From NCBI GenBank assembly GCA_964531095.1, contig CAZHED010000028.1, forward strand, positions 1 through 64,000: a stretch of 64,000 nt of DNA, in the 5' to 3' direction. The translations under genes and the position numbers were made by a program. Below, piece by piece: positions 35,855 through 45,495 of this stretch. Each line of letters starts with the position of its first letter. Within the stretch, counting starts at the first letter, position 1. The notes beneath the pieces are model-generated. The model was not told the origin of the DNA. It saw nothing but the letters and a program-made list of their open reading frames with translations, and did not search any database. Source of the stretch: Palsa-1150 sp964531095. GTDB taxonomy: Bacteria > Myxococcota_A > Polyangia > Polyangiales > Polyangiaceae.

Positions 35855-36647
35855 CGCGCTCAAGCCGGCCATCGTTCGACTAGCCAGCGCCTTGCTCCTG
35901 GCGGGCTGCGGCGGCGGCCTGCCTCTCTTGCATCCTGCGCAGACCCTCGGCGGCGGCGAGCTGCGCGCATCGTCGGGGTTCAGTGCCAACGTGGCTACCG
36001 GACCGTTCGCAAACTCGCTTCGAGCGGCGGATCCTTCGAGCGCGTCCGACACCGACGCAAAGGCAGCGCTCGTCGACGCGTCGGTCGCGCCCGGCATCGC
36101 CCCGTGGGTGAGCGCGCGCGTGGGGATCTCGCACCGCGCGGAGGGAGGGCTGACGTACACGGGCCGCGCTGCGCGAGCCGACGTTCGGCGCTCGTTCGAG
36201 CTGTCTCGCAATTGGGCCCTGTCCCTCGGTGTCGGAGGCTCGGCCGTGCTCGACAGCCGGCAGACGACGGTGACACGACCCGACTTTCAACTCGGCCCGG
36301 TCAGCGGCTGGGGAGCCGACGCCCCTCTGCTCGCCGGCTACTCGAGCGATGGCGGCCTTTACATGGTCTGGCTGGGGATACGGGGAGGGTGGGAGCAGGC
36401 CGACACGACGGTAGAGCGGACGGCTCAGAGCATGCCCTCCCTGACGACGACAGCCCGATTTCGGGTGTCGGCGACCCGATTCTGGGGAGGCGGCCTGTTT
36501 GGGGCTGCAGTTGGCTTCCGGCATGTCCACGTGGCGATGGAGATCGACGCTTCGTATGCCAGTGTCACGGGCGACTTCGGCTTCGCTCATGCGCACGTCG
36601 CCGGACTCGTGCTCACCCCGGCGAGCGCTCTCTGGTGGGACTTCTAG
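35820..36647 (+). CDS. Lipoprotein/outer-membrane beta-barrel-like, hypothetical
   Basis: A 275-residue protein with a hydrophobic export signal and lipobox (SALLLAGC) near residue 30. The mature part alternates in the manner of beta strands (LRASSGFSANVATG, PWVSARVGISHRAEGGLTYT, WALSLGVGGSAVL, FWGGGLFGAAVGFRHVHVAM) and ends ALWWDF with a terminal Phe, as outer-membrane barrels do. The only plausible start, ATG 35820, lies inside the ferredoxin frame. The function is unknown. Confidence 0.72.
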   Translation: MAGRFHRASGSDALKPAIVRLASALLLAGCGGGLPLLHPAQTLGGGELRASSGFSANVATGPFANSLRAADPSSASDTDAKAALVDASVAPGIAPWVSARVGISHRAEGGLTYTGRAARADVRRSFELSRNWALSLGVGGSAVLDSRQTTVTRPDFQLGPVSGWGADAPLLAGYSSDGGLYMVWLGIRGGWEQADTTVERTAQSMPSLTTTARFRVSATRFWGGGLFGAAVGFRHVHVAMEIDASYASVTGDFGFAHAHVAGLVLTPASALWWDF

Positions 36648-36749
36648 AAAAGAATCGCGCAACGGCCCGCTTGCGCGGGTGCGCCGAGCGTTCAAGGCTC
36701 GGGACACCGTAACGGCGTCGAGACCTGAATCACGGGGGCATTTATCACG

Positions 36750-37178
36750 ATGAGCTTGGACATGGCATTTGGCGCACTACCGCTCGTGCTGCTCGTGGAC
36801 CCGAGCGTGACATCGCGACATTGGATGTGGCGTCCGCTCAGCCGAGCCTTCGGCGTGATCGAGGCGAGCAATGCGCGGGGCGCGCGCGAATGGCTTGCGC
36901 GCCGACCGGACATCGACGCGCTCGTCGTCGACAACGAGCTCCCTGACGAGCGCGGTGTCGACCTCGTCAGCGATCTCGCGCGCGTGCACCACCCGGTCGC
37001 GTCGCGGGCGATCGTCCTCACGCGGCCGAGCCCAGACTGGGCCCGCATCGCGCAGGCAGGATCGACGCTCGTCGAGCGTGGCGACCTCCGCGCCGTGTTC
37101 TCGAAGCTCTCGGGGTGGTTTCTCGCCCGCGACGCCGGCCTGGCGAGGGCCTTGCTGCGCGAAGCCGATTGGCGGTGA
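36750..37178 (+). CDS. Degenerate receiver-domain protein
   Basis: A 142-residue single-domain protein with the receiver outline: strand LVLLVDPS, a candidate phospho-acceptor Asp in LVVDNELPDERG, and the Thr of AIVLTRP. The first strand has one acidic residue instead of two, and the conserved Lys near the end is replaced (STLVERGDL), so phosphorylation is doubtful. No kinase gene is adjacent. Confidence 0.7.
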   Translation: MSLDMAFGALPLVLLVDPSVTSRHWMWRPLSRAFGVIEASNARGAREWLARRPDIDALVVDNELPDERGVDLVSDLARVHHPVASRAIVLTRPSPDWARIAQAGSTLVERGDLRAVFSKLSGWFLARDAGLARALLREADWR

Positions 37179-37201
37179 GGATCCGGGCCTTCTGGCTCCG
37201 G

Positions 37202-38227
37202 TCACCACCGCTTCTGGATGTTCGCGATGAACTCGTAGGGATACCCCATCTCGAACGCGCTCGCCGCGTCGAGCTTTCGCGTTTCCTCCGGCGATAGCTT
37301 CACGTCCGCCGCCTTCAGGTTGTCGTCGAGCTGCGCGACGGATCGCGCGCCGAAGATGACCGAGGTCACCGCGGGCTTTGCGAGGAGCCACGCCAGAGCG
37401 ACCGCGGAGGCGGTCGTGCCCTTCTCTTTCGCGACCGCCTTCACCGCGTCGAGGATCCGCCAGCCGCGGTCGTTGTCGAAACCCGCGAAGCGGTCCTTCC
37501 ACTTCTCGAGGCGCACGCCGGGAGGCGGCGGTTGGTTCTTCTCGTACTTGCCGGACAGAAAGCCGGCGGCGAGCGGCGACCACGGGAGGATGCCGAGCCC
37601 GAACTGCCTGCACACAGGGACGTGTTCGCGCTCGAGATCGCGCACGAGCAGGCTGTACTGCATCTGCAGCGCGACGAACCGATGGAGGTGCTCGCTCTTC
37701 GCGATCCACTGGCTGTCGGTCAGGCGGTACGCCGCGTAGTTGCTCGCGCCCAGGTAGAGAACCTTGCCCGCCCGGACGAGATCGTCGAGCGCGCGCAGCG
37801 TCTCCTCCTCCGGCGTGTCGATGTCTTGCATGTGGATTTGGTAGAGGTCGATGCGGTCGGTCTGGAGGCGCCGCAGGCTGTCTTCCACCGTTCGCACGAT
37901 GCGGTAGCGCGACGCGCCGGTGGAGTTGGGACCCTCGCCCATCCGGAAGCGGAACTTCGTGGCGAGCACCACGCGGTCCCGGCTCTTGGCCGCCGTCAGC
38001 CAGGCGCCCACGACGCGCTCGGACAGCCCGTCCTGCCCGTAGACGTCGGCCGTATCGATGAAGTTCACGCCTCGCTCGAGGGCGCGGCTCATGATCGCGA
38101 ACGATGTCTTCTCGTCGCAGCCGACTTTGTGCATGAACGACTTGTCGTCCGCTTCGCCGAACGTCATGGCGCCGAGGCAGAGCACGGGGACCTTGAGCCC
38201 GCTGTTTCCGAGCGACCTGTACTCCAT
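37202..38227 (-). CDS. Aldo/keto reductase
   Basis: A 341-residue NADPH-dependent oxidoreductase of the TIM-barrel aldo/keto family. The catalytic tetrad can be followed: Asp in FIDTADVYG with its Tyr, Lys in VLATKFRF, and His in LYQIHMQDID. The cofactor segment SVIFGARSVAQLDDNL is present. The voltage-gated K-channel-beta/YajO-like subgroup is likely. The substrate is unknown. Confidence 0.93.
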   Translation of the reverse strand: MEYRSLGNSGLKVPVLCLGAMTFGEADDKSFMHKVGCDEKTSFAIMSRALERGVNFIDTADVYGQDGLSERVVGAWLTAAKSRDRVVLATKFRFRMGEGPNSTGASRYRIVRTVEDSLRRLQTDRIDLYQIHMQDIDTPEEETLRALDDLVRAGKVLYLGASNYAAYRLTDSQWIAKSEHLHRFVALQMQYSLLVRDLEREHVPVCRQFGLGILPWSPLAAGFLSGKYEKNQPPPPGVRLEKWKDRFAGFDNDRGWRILDAVKAVAKEKGTTASAVALAWLLAKPAVTSVIFGARSVAQLDDNLKAADVKLSPEETRKLDAASAFEMGYPYEFIANIQKRW

Positions 38228-38316
38228 TTCGGCTATCTCCTTGTGGCGAGCGCGGCGAGGATAGCCGTCGAAATGGGTCCGCGCGAGCGCGACCCCACGT
38301 GTGACATGATTGGCGC

Positions 38317-39327
38317 ATGCCCCGGCTCGGTTCGCTCGTCGCGGCCATCGTCACTGTATTGGGGGCGTTCTTCGCGAAGCAGCGGGTCGCGCACGCGGCC
38401 GCCTCGGCGCGTCTGGTGTACCTGCGGGGGCCCGGCGCCGAACAGTGCGCGGGGGAACAAGCGCTGCACGCAGCCGTCAGCGCTCGCCTCGGCTACGACC
38501 CGTTCTTTGCCTGGGCGCACGACACCCTCTTCGCGGAAATCCAGCGCGCGGGCGGAGCGTTTCGCGCAGTGGTCAAGCTGGTCGACGAGAACAACTTGCA
38601 GCGCGGATCGCGCGAAATTTCGGTGGATGGCGACGATTGCTCCGCCGTGGTCGACGCGATGGGACTGACGATCAGCCTGACGCTCGACCCCTCGAGCCTG
38701 ATCGGTGGTCCGAGCGCGACACCCGCGCCCCAGCCTCCCCCGGCACCGGAGCCTGCGATCGTCGAAGCGCCATCCCCGCCTCCTGCGCGCGAAGCGATCG
38801 TTTCCTTCGCACCGGCGCCCGCTCGCGAGTGGTATCCGTATGCGGGTCTCGGGGCGACGGGATCGATCAACGCGGCGCCGTCGACCACGGCTGGCGCGAC
38901 CGTCTTCCTCGGGGTTGCGTGGCGGGCACTGTCCGTCGATGTCGAGGCGCGAGCCAACTACCCGGTCACCGGCGACGGCGAAGCCCCGCTCATTGGCCGG
39001 CCGCGTGCCTGGCTTTGGGCCGGCTCGGTCGTGCCGTGCGTGCACGTGGCCTTCGCGTTCGGGTGCGTCGTCGTCGCCGGAGGCGCGCTCGGGGCATCGG
39101 CCCAGGGCGCGGTCAGCTCTGTGGAACAATACGGTCCGTGGTCAGCTGTCGGGGGACGGCTGGGAGGCGAGTGGACACCGCCCGCCCTCCACGTCTCCCT
39201 CCGCGCCTACGGGGAGCTCCTGGGCGTCCTGCTGCGCGACACGCTGAAGGTCGACACAACCCCGGTGTACGTGGTGGAGCCGTGGTCGGCCGCCGTAGGC
39301 CTGGCTGCCGCCTTTCGTTTTCCATGA
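38317..39327 (+). CDS. Secreted hypothetical protein with Pro-rich linker
   Basis: A 336-residue exported protein. The signal (MPRLGSLVAAIVTVLGAFFA) ends near AHA-A. Residues ~25-125 form a small mixed domain (AARLVYLRGPGAEQCAGEQA-type), followed by a Pro/Ala linker and a C-terminal beta-rich region (WYPYAGLGATGSINAA ... FLGVAWRALSVDVEARANYP) ending AAAFRFP, like an outer-membrane barrel. It precedes the ECF sigma gene by 33 nt. Such pairs of surface proteins and sigma factors recur in myxobacteria; function unknown. Confidence 0.8.
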   Translation: MPRLGSLVAAIVTVLGAFFAKQRVAHAAASARLVYLRGPGAEQCAGEQALHAAVSARLGYDPFFAWAHDTLFAEIQRAGGAFRAVVKLVDENNLQRGSREISVDGDDCSAVVDAMGLTISLTLDPSSLIGGPSATPAPQPPPAPEPAIVEAPSPPPAREAIVSFAPAPAREWYPYAGLGATGSINAAPSTTAGATVFLGVAWRALSVDVEARANYPVTGDGEAPLIGRPRAWLWAGSVVPCVHVAFAFGCVVVAGGALGASAQGAVSSVEQYGPWSAVGGRLGGEWTPPALHVSLRAYGELLGVLLRDTLKVDTTPVYVVEPWSAAVGLAAAFRFP

Positions 39328-39360
39328 CAATTTCGCGCGGCTCGTCCCAAGACGGGGGGG

Positions 39361-39918
39361 ATGGTGACGCCTCTCGCCGCGCAGGGCGCTGACGACGACG
39401 CGGAGCGTCGCCTGCGCTTTCGCGCGGTGTTCGAGCGCGAGTTCGACTACGTGTGGGCCTCCTTGCGCCGCCTGGGGGTCCACCCGCGCGAGGTCGAGGA
39501 TGTCGCCCAGGACGTCTTCGTGCACGTGCATCGGAGGCTCGACAAATACGATCCGGCGCGCCCGCTCCGCCCGTGGCTCTTCGCGTTCGCGGCGCGGTGC
39601 GCCGCGGACTGGCGCCGACTCGCGCGTCACCGCATCGAGCTTCTGGGGGTCGAGCGCGAGGCCGCGGCGACCGCGCCTGCGGCCGATGCCGTGCTCGAGC
39701 AAACGCAGGACGCCGACCTCGTCTTGCGGGCGCTCGAGCACCTCGACCCGGAGCGGCGATCGGTCTTCATTCTGTACGAGCTCGACGAGTGCCCGATGAA
39801 GGAGATCGCCGCGTCGCTCGGCATCCCGCTTTTCACGGGCTATTCGCGATTGCGCGTCGCGCGCGAAGAATTCACGGCGGCCGTCCGACGACTGCGCCCG
39901 CAGGGAGGTGGACCATGA
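39361..39918 (+). CDS. ECF-type RNA polymerase sigma factor
   Basis: A 185-residue sigma-70-family factor. Region 2 is seen in FDYVWASLRRLGVHPREVED and VAQDVFVHVHRRLDKYDP, and region 4 in LEHLDPERRSVFILYELDEC then PMKEIAASLGIPLFTGYSRL. It overlaps the next gene by 4 nt (ATGA), the usual sign of a co-regulated sigma/anti-sigma pair. Target promoters cannot be read from the window. Confidence 0.93.
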   Translation: MVTPLAAQGADDDAERRLRFRAVFEREFDYVWASLRRLGVHPREVEDVAQDVFVHVHRRLDKYDPARPLRPWLFAFAARCAADWRRLARHRIELLGVEREAAATAPAADAVLEQTQDADLVLRALEHLDPERRSVFILYELDECPMKEIAASLGIPLFTGYSRLRVAREEFTAAVRRLRPQGGGP

Positions 39919-40670
39919 ACGAACCGGGCATTCCGCCTCTGGACGACGACGTACGTGCCCTGGTGCGACGCGCCGCACGAGTGGACCCGGCGCCGGCCGG
40001 CGCAAGCGTACGTGTACTCGAGCGCGTCGAGCGCATCGTGTTTGGACCGCCTGGGGGGGGGAGCGGCGGAGCGAACCGGGACAACCCGCCGGGCGACGCA
40101 GGACCGGGGGCGTTCCGCTCTGCGCTTCGTCTCGCGCGACGCGTGGCCCCGCTGGCCGCGAGCTTCGCCGCGGGGGGCGGCGTGGTGGCCGTCGCGATGC
40201 ACAGAGCGCCCGAGCCGCCGCGGATCGTGTACGTCGATCGGTCCCTGGCGACGCCCCCGGCCACCGAGTCCCGTCTCAACCCACAGCCCATGCCGCCGCA
40301 AGCGCCCGAGGCCGCCGCACCGCCAAGCGCGCCCGAAGCCCCGCGTGCGAACGCACCCACGGGCGCTCTGGCGACGGCATCGCCTTCGCGCGACCAGCTC
40401 ACAGCCGAGCGACAGCTCCTCGACCTCGCCCGAGGCGCCCTCGAACGCGAGGAGCCCGAGAGGGCCCTCGACGCCACGGCGCGGCACGAACGCAAGTACC
40501 CGAACGGCGCGCTCGTGCAGGAACGGGAGGCGATGGCCATTCGCGCGCTGGTGATGCTCGGTCGAGTGGGCGAGGCGCACGAGCGCGCCGATCGATTCCG
40601 CACTCGTTTTCCCCAGAGCTTGCTCCTTCCGACAATCGACGCGACCGTGGGCACGGCGCACAGGCCGTGA
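39915..40670 (+). CDS. Membrane-anchored partner of the ECF sigma factor, TPR-like
   Basis: A 251-residue protein. Residues 1-70 are soluble and acidic (MNEPGIPPLDDDVRALVRRA), one membrane span lies around 75-100 (LAASFAAGGGVVAVAM), then a Pro/Ala linker and a C-terminal helical-repeat segment (LLDLARGALEREEPERALDA, GRVGEAHERADRFRTRFPQS). It lacks the zinc-binding HxxxCxxC anti-sigma motif, so it would be an atypical anti-sigma or regulator; this rests on the 4-nt overlap with the sigma gene. Confidence 0.75.
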   Translation: MNEPGIPPLDDDVRALVRRAARVDPAPAGASVRVLERVERIVFGPPGGGSGGANRDNPPGDAGPGAFRSALRLARRVAPLAASFAAGGGVVAVAMHRAPEPPRIVYVDRSLATPPATESRLNPQPMPPQAPEAAAPPSAPEAPRANAPTGALATASPSRDQLTAERQLLDLARGALEREEPERALDATARHERKYPNGALVQEREAMAIRALVMLGRVGEAHERADRFRTRFPQSLLLPTIDATVGTAHRP

Positions 40671-40747
40671 CAAAACGGGCGAGGTCGCGCCAAGCCATGA
40701 AGAGAAGAGCCTCGAACGATCGTCGCTCCCGAAGGGATGGCTGGGGC

Positions 40748-42505
40748 ATGTCGACACGAAGTGCACTCGTTCTCGCCGTCGTGGGACCCGTGCTCGTGCA
40801 CTGCGGAGGGCAAACGCTCACGATTGGGTCCAACGACGGCGGAGCGACGACCACCGAGGGCGGCGGTGCAGCCGCGGATGCGGGCGGTTCGCTACCCTTC
40901 GGCGATGATTCTTCCACACTCTCGGAGGGGGGCGGCCCGCCGTCCACGATCGAGATCACCACCTGCGTCGGCGACCCCGCGGACGCGTGGAGCCCACGCG
41001 CGGGAGTGTGCTCGTGCGCTTCCACCGAGGCGACGAAGATCTCCGAAAGTGACCCGGTCGGCCTTTCCGCGGCGATGCTCGGACGCTGGGTGTGGTGCGG
41101 CAACGAGGCTCCGCCCTCGCTGCCCCAGGGGTTCGCCCTCCCGCATGGCTCGGGGCTGTTCGACGGACCCGGGATGGGCATCGAATTCGCCAGCGGCAGC
41201 ACTTGGTACGAGCTCAAGCTGGACTCGACCGGTGCCCTCACCCGCTCGGGTGCGGCGTCCGAGCACGGCACGTTTTCGTTCACCGGCGGCCCAACCAGCC
41301 TTGTCGGCATTTTTGGCCAGGAGCCGGGGCTCACGCTCGAGCTGGAACCGACGACGGGGGACCCGTCGTTCACCAAGGTTGTCGTCACGCAGAACCCTCG
41401 GGCTCTTCTTCTGAACACCGAACTACAATCCGACGGACAGATCGGATCGTTCATTGAGAACGCTATCCTCTTCCCCGACACATCGCCCGCGACGGTCACC
41501 GTCTCGGCGTGCGCCGAGGGGCCGCCGGACGCATCGGCGACGACGGGTGTTGGCTTGACGGCGGTGCCGCCGGCCGAGTGTACGGCTGCCTCCGGTCCAG
41601 CGCATGCCGTCGCGTCCCCCGCCGACGTGAGCAGTCTCTTGGTAGGCGACTGGCTCACGTGCGGCGGCCAAGTCTTCGGCCTGCCGATTCCTTCGGCCGA
41701 CGGCATCGAGCTCGCGATGGACGGGAGCTACCGTGTGCTTGGTGAGACCGCGGATGGCAGCCTCGTGCCGCTCGATTCGATAGCGGGATCCGACGCGGGG
41801 TCGGGGCCCTCCGTCCCAGGCACGGGGACATACGACGTCGTCGACGGCTCAGCGACCTATGGCGCGGGGGCGTACGAGCTCCGGCTTCATCCGTTGGGAG
41901 GCGGTATTTTCATCGGCCAAGTCGCTGTCAGCGACGCGCCGCGCCAGCTCCGCTATTTCGCGCCAAACGGGAGCCCTCAGGTCTACGCGCATCCCGCGCC
42001 GTGGAGCCCTCGCGCCGGGGTTTGCTCTTGCGCTTCCGCGGGAGCGACCCAGGTGGCCCAGAATGACGCTGCGGCGCTCGCCGCCTCGATGGTGGGTCGC
42101 TGGGTTTGGTGCGGGAACGAGCCATTGCCCAGTCCCTCGCCACCCCTTCCCCCCAATGTGCCCGTGGGCACGCTGTTCGACGGCCCGGGAATGGGCATCG
42201 AATTCACGAGCGACGGGTCTTGGTACGAGCTCGACGAAGACTCGACGGGAATGCTCAGCCGCGGAGCGGGGCCATCGGACCATGGCACTTTTCAGGTCCT
42301 CGGGATTAATCCGACCAACCCCGCGTTCGTCCCCTTCTACAGCCCCGAGCCGCTGACGCTCCAATTGCAAACGACGACCTACCGCTTGGCGACCAAAGTC
42401 GTCGTCACGCAGGGCCCCAGAGCCCTCCTTCTTAACACCATCCGTCAACCCGACGGAAAAGACGGGGCGGTGATGCAGAACGCGGTCCTCTTCCCCCTGC
42501 CCTGA
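40748..42505 (+). CDS. Lipoprotein with internal duplication
   Basis: A 585-residue lipoprotein (MSTRSALVLAVVGPVLVHCG, lipobox LVHC). After a Gly/Asp-rich linker there are two copies of a ~165-residue module: DPADAWSPRAGVCSCAS ... GRWVWCGNE ... LFDGPGMGIEF ... WYEL, and HPAPWSPRAGVCSCAS ... GRWVWCGNE ... LFDGPGMGIEF ... WYEL. A third, divergent module (LLVGDWLTCGGQVFG ... DGIELAMDGSYRV) lies between. Each module seems to have one Cys pair plus a beta domain. An earlier ATG at 40697 would lengthen the N-region. The function is unknown. Confidence 0.82.
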   Translation: MSTRSALVLAVVGPVLVHCGGQTLTIGSNDGGATTTEGGGAAADAGGSLPFGDDSSTLSEGGGPPSTIEITTCVGDPADAWSPRAGVCSCASTEATKISESDPVGLSAAMLGRWVWCGNEAPPSLPQGFALPHGSGLFDGPGMGIEFASGSTWYELKLDSTGALTRSGAASEHGTFSFTGGPTSLVGIFGQEPGLTLELEPTTGDPSFTKVVVTQNPRALLLNTELQSDGQIGSFIENAILFPDTSPATVTVSACAEGPPDASATTGVGLTAVPPAECTAASGPAHAVASPADVSSLLVGDWLTCGGQVFGLPIPSADGIELAMDGSYRVLGETADGSLVPLDSIAGSDAGSGPSVPGTGTYDVVDGSATYGAGAYELRLHPLGGGIFIGQVAVSDAPRQLRYFAPNGSPQVYAHPAPWSPRAGVCSCASAGATQVAQNDAAALAASMVGRWVWCGNEPLPSPSPPLPPNVPVGTLFDGPGMGIEFTSDGSWYELDEDSTGMLSRGAGPSDHGTFQVLGINPTNPAFVPFYSPEPLTLQLQTTTYRLATKVVVTQGPRALLLNTIRQPDGKDGAVMQNAVLFPLP

Positions 42506-42586
42506 GTCGCTCGTCCCTGACGTCGCCCGTCCGGTCGCGTCTCCCGGCCTCCCAGTCGGGGGAGCTCGGGAGCCGCGCCCGAGAAT

Positions 42587-44239
42587 CTAGAAGATGTAGA
42601 ACCCCGAGAACTGAATGCGGTGGTTGATCGAGTGAATGCCGTCGACGGTCATCGTGTTGAAGTTGGCGTACTCGAGGCCGAGGCGCAGAGCCGGTATCGG
42701 GTCGGCAAAGAAATTCACGTCGAACCAGTCTTCGGCGGCCATCGTCTTGGCCGGAGCGCCGTAGTAATGGCTGTTCGCCGACTCCATGTGCGAGTAGTTG
42801 CCGGTGAGGAACATCTTCCCGTCGAGCCCGGGAAAGTAGTACTGCCCGCCGAAGAGGTACGTCGTCCACTGGATGCCGTGCAGCTTGCCGCCACTGTCGT
42901 ACGTCACCGTGCCGTTGTCGATGTTCGGGATCGCTTGCGTTCCTCCCGCTGGGGGAGCGGGGTAGGTCGGGAACGAAATTCCACCGGTCAAGCCGGTGTA
43001 CATGTCGTTGAAGCCGTAGCCCGACGCGAACTCGCCGTTGAAGGAGAGCGAGTTTCCTTTCTGTTCTTTGGTTCCCGGGAGCACCGGGAGGAACGCCTCG
43101 ACGGAGAACGCGCTCGACGTGAGCTCCGTCGTGTTCTTCGGCACCGAAGCAAACTGGTTTACCTCCACGCGGCGAACGAGCCCGGTCGCAGCAATGGACA
43201 GCGGAGAGATCTGCGTTCCGGTGGCTCCCACGGTCTGCACCCCCGTCCACGAGTCGACCGCGAATCGAATCCCTCCCTGCCCGTCGGGGATGCCCGTGTC
43301 GCGCTGCACGGGGCGCGTGGCCGCGACGGCGATCTCGAACGTGATGGGGCTCGCCTTGACCGTCTTGCTGATCCGGAACTGGGGAGTGCGCGAGTAGACC
43401 TCGCCGGGCACCCCTTGGAGCTGGACGGTGTTCGGCTGATAGATCGGCTGGTAGCCGAAGAGCTGCCAGTACTGGCCGAGAAGAAAGTCGACGACGGGAG
43501 TCTCGACTTTGAAGTTCAAGTGACGGACGCGTAGGAGCGGGTTCGACCCGAACGCTCCTTCGCTGACGCCGGATATCGAGTACGCCGTCGTGGTCGCGCC
43601 GACGATGGCCGGCATGCCGATGAAGTCGAACTCGAACTGCGCGCTCGCGCGCACCCCGGACACTTCCGGTGCCTTCATTCGAAGGCCGAGACGCGAGTTG
43701 CGGATGCCCTCAGTCCAGCGGTAGTTCTCGCCCGCGACCGATCCGGCGCGTGCGACGAGGCCGGACCCGGCGAGGTCGTTGAAGGTCTGCGTCGAATCCG
43801 AAATCGAGTCGGCCTCGACGAAGCCGTAGATGGTGGTCGCCCACTTCCCCATGACGACCGTGCCTTGCTGGGCCGCGGCGCTCGCGCCCACGCTCTCCGA
43901 CAGGTCGTGCACGGCGCTGTCGAACTCCGCCTGCGAGATGACGCCCTTGTCGCGCATCAAACGGAGCGATGTGAGCTCGACGGGGGTTCCCGACGAAGGC
44001 TTCGTAGGCACCGCGGGTGCTGGGGGCGGCGGGGGATAGGCCGGCTCGGGCGGCGGGGCGGCAGGCGGGGGAGCCATGGGCGCAAGCGGCGATGCTTGCG
44101 GCAATGGCGCAGGCGCAGGAGGAGGCGGCGCCGTAGCGTCGGGCGGCGCTGAGGGCAGAGGGCCCGGCGCACCCTGCGCGAGCGCCAGGCCGGGGGTGCA
44201 CAGCAATAGCGAGCTGACGGTCCGAGTGAGTCTCTTCAC
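42587..44239 (-). CDS. Outer-membrane porin-like protein with Pro-rich N-terminal region
   Basis: A 550-residue exported protein. The signal (VKRLTRTVSSLLLCTPGLALA-like) is followed by a ~90-residue Pro/Ala-rich linker and a short SHOCT-like helix pair (LRLMRDKGVISQAEFDSAVH). The rest is a long beta barrel: IYGFVEADSI, NSRLGLRMKAPEVSGVRASA, QFEFDFIG, LRLGLEYANF, ending HRIQFSGFYIF with a terminal Phe. This is the design of DcaP-like porins. GTG 44239 has AGAGG eight bases upstream, better than the GTG at 44248. The solute is unknown. Confidence 0.85.
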   Translation of the reverse strand: MKRLTRTVSSLLLCTPGLALAQGAPGPLPSAPPDATAPPPPAPAPLPQASPLAPMAPPPAAPPPEPAYPPPPPAPAVPTKPSSGTPVELTSLRLMRDKGVISQAEFDSAVHDLSESVGASAAAQQGTVVMGKWATTIYGFVEADSISDSTQTFNDLAGSGLVARAGSVAGENYRWTEGIRNSRLGLRMKAPEVSGVRASAQFEFDFIGMPAIVGATTTAYSISGVSEGAFGSNPLLRVRHLNFKVETPVVDFLLGQYWQLFGYQPIYQPNTVQLQGVPGEVYSRTPQFRISKTVKASPITFEIAVAATRPVQRDTGIPDGQGGIRFAVDSWTGVQTVGATGTQISPLSIAATGLVRRVEVNQFASVPKNTTELTSSAFSVEAFLPVLPGTKEQKGNSLSFNGEFASGYGFNDMYTGLTGGISFPTYPAPPAGGTQAIPNIDNGTVTYDSGGKLHGIQWTTYLFGGQYYFPGLDGKMFLTGNYSHMESANSHYYGAPAKTMAAEDWFDVNFFADPIPALRLGLEYANFNTMTVDGIHSINHRIQFSGFYIF

Positions 44240-44554
<315 letters not shown>

Positions 44555-44848
44555 TCAGTTCGACGCTTGCGACGGCCTCCGCGCGAGCTCCGAGCACTCC
44601 AGCGCATCTTCGAGCGCGCCGATGACATCCCCGGGAGTGACCGCGTAGCCTTGATCGCGCAGTCGCTCCGCGCATCGATCCGCGGCCGTGCGGATCGCTC
44701 GACGCAGATCGACGTCGAGCACTTCGACGACAATATCGATCTCTAGAAGCTCGATCGTCACGACAAAAGCGCCCATGTCGGGCTCGGCGGCCAGGCGGAG
44801 CTTGAGCTGGAGCGATTTTGCATCGCTCAAGTCGTGGGCGGTGGGCAT
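44555..44848 (-). CDS. Small hypothetical protein
   Basis: A 97-residue open frame from ATG 44848 (MPTAHDLSDAKSLQLKLRLA) with good G/C third-position bias. It predicts strand-strand-helix elements (FVVTIELLEIDIVVEVLDVD, RAIRTAADRCAERLRDQGYA). It has some resemblance in outline to small ribosome-associated or HPF-like folds, but I cannot name a family. It is divergent from the response-regulator gene. Confidence 0.5.
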   Translation of the reverse strand: MPTAHDLSDAKSLQLKLRLAAEPDMGAFVVTIELLEIDIVVEVLDVDLRRAIRTAADRCAERLRDQGYAVTPGDVIGALEDALECSELARRPSQASN

Positions 44849-45051
44849 CGCGGCCTACAGTGCATGGGGGGTGCCACACGCGTCGGCACGGGCTCGCCGT
44901 GGCCCTGCTTGGGGCCGCGACTATTTGCCTTGGGGGCGCGCCGAGGCCCCGCCTTCTTTCGGCCCACAAAGGTGGTAGAAAGCGCGTCAGGCCAAGCAGC
45001 GCAACGGGGCGACGCGAAGGCCACGGCGAGGGCACGCCTGGGAGGCCGCAC

Positions 45052-45450
45052 ATGACGCAAGCCACGGTGCTCATCGTCGACGACTTCGAAGACAATCGAA
45101 CGATGTACGCGGAGTTCCTGAAATTCGTGGGCTTCGATGTCCTCGAAGCGTCCAACGGCCTCGAGGCCATCCAGAAGGCCAACTCGTTCGCGCCCGATAT
45201 CGTGGTCATGGACCTGTCCCTCCCCCTGCTCGACGGATGGGAGGCGACACGGCGGCTCAAGAGGGACCCTCGGACGAGTCACATTCCGGTCGTGGTCCTC
45301 ACGGGGCACGCCCTAGAAGGACACTGGCAGAGCGCTCGTGAGGCCGGATGCGACGGCTTCCTCGCGAAGCCTTGCTTGCCCGAGACGCTGCTCGAAACGG
45401 TCCGACAAGTCCTCGCGGCGGACCTTCTTCCTGCCAGCGAGCGGCTGTAG
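45052..45450 (+). CDS. Single-domain response regulator
   Basis: A 132-residue CheY-like protein. The acidic pair (VLIVDDFEDNR), phospho-acceptor Asp (VVMDLSLPLLDGWE), Thr (VVVLTGHA) and Lys (GFLAKPCLPE) are all intact, so it can be phosphorylated. GGGAGG stands eight bases before ATG 45052. No output domain; the kinase is elsewhere. Confidence 0.92.
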   Translation: MTQATVLIVDDFEDNRTMYAEFLKFVGFDVLEASNGLEAIQKANSFAPDIVVMDLSLPLLDGWEATRRLKRDPRTSHIPVVVLTGHALEGHWQSAREAGCDGFLAKPCLPETLLETVRQVLAADLLPASERL

Positions 45451-45495
45451 ACGGGCCGCTCGCCACGGCGAAACGGCAACTCTCGGAGCGGTCAC

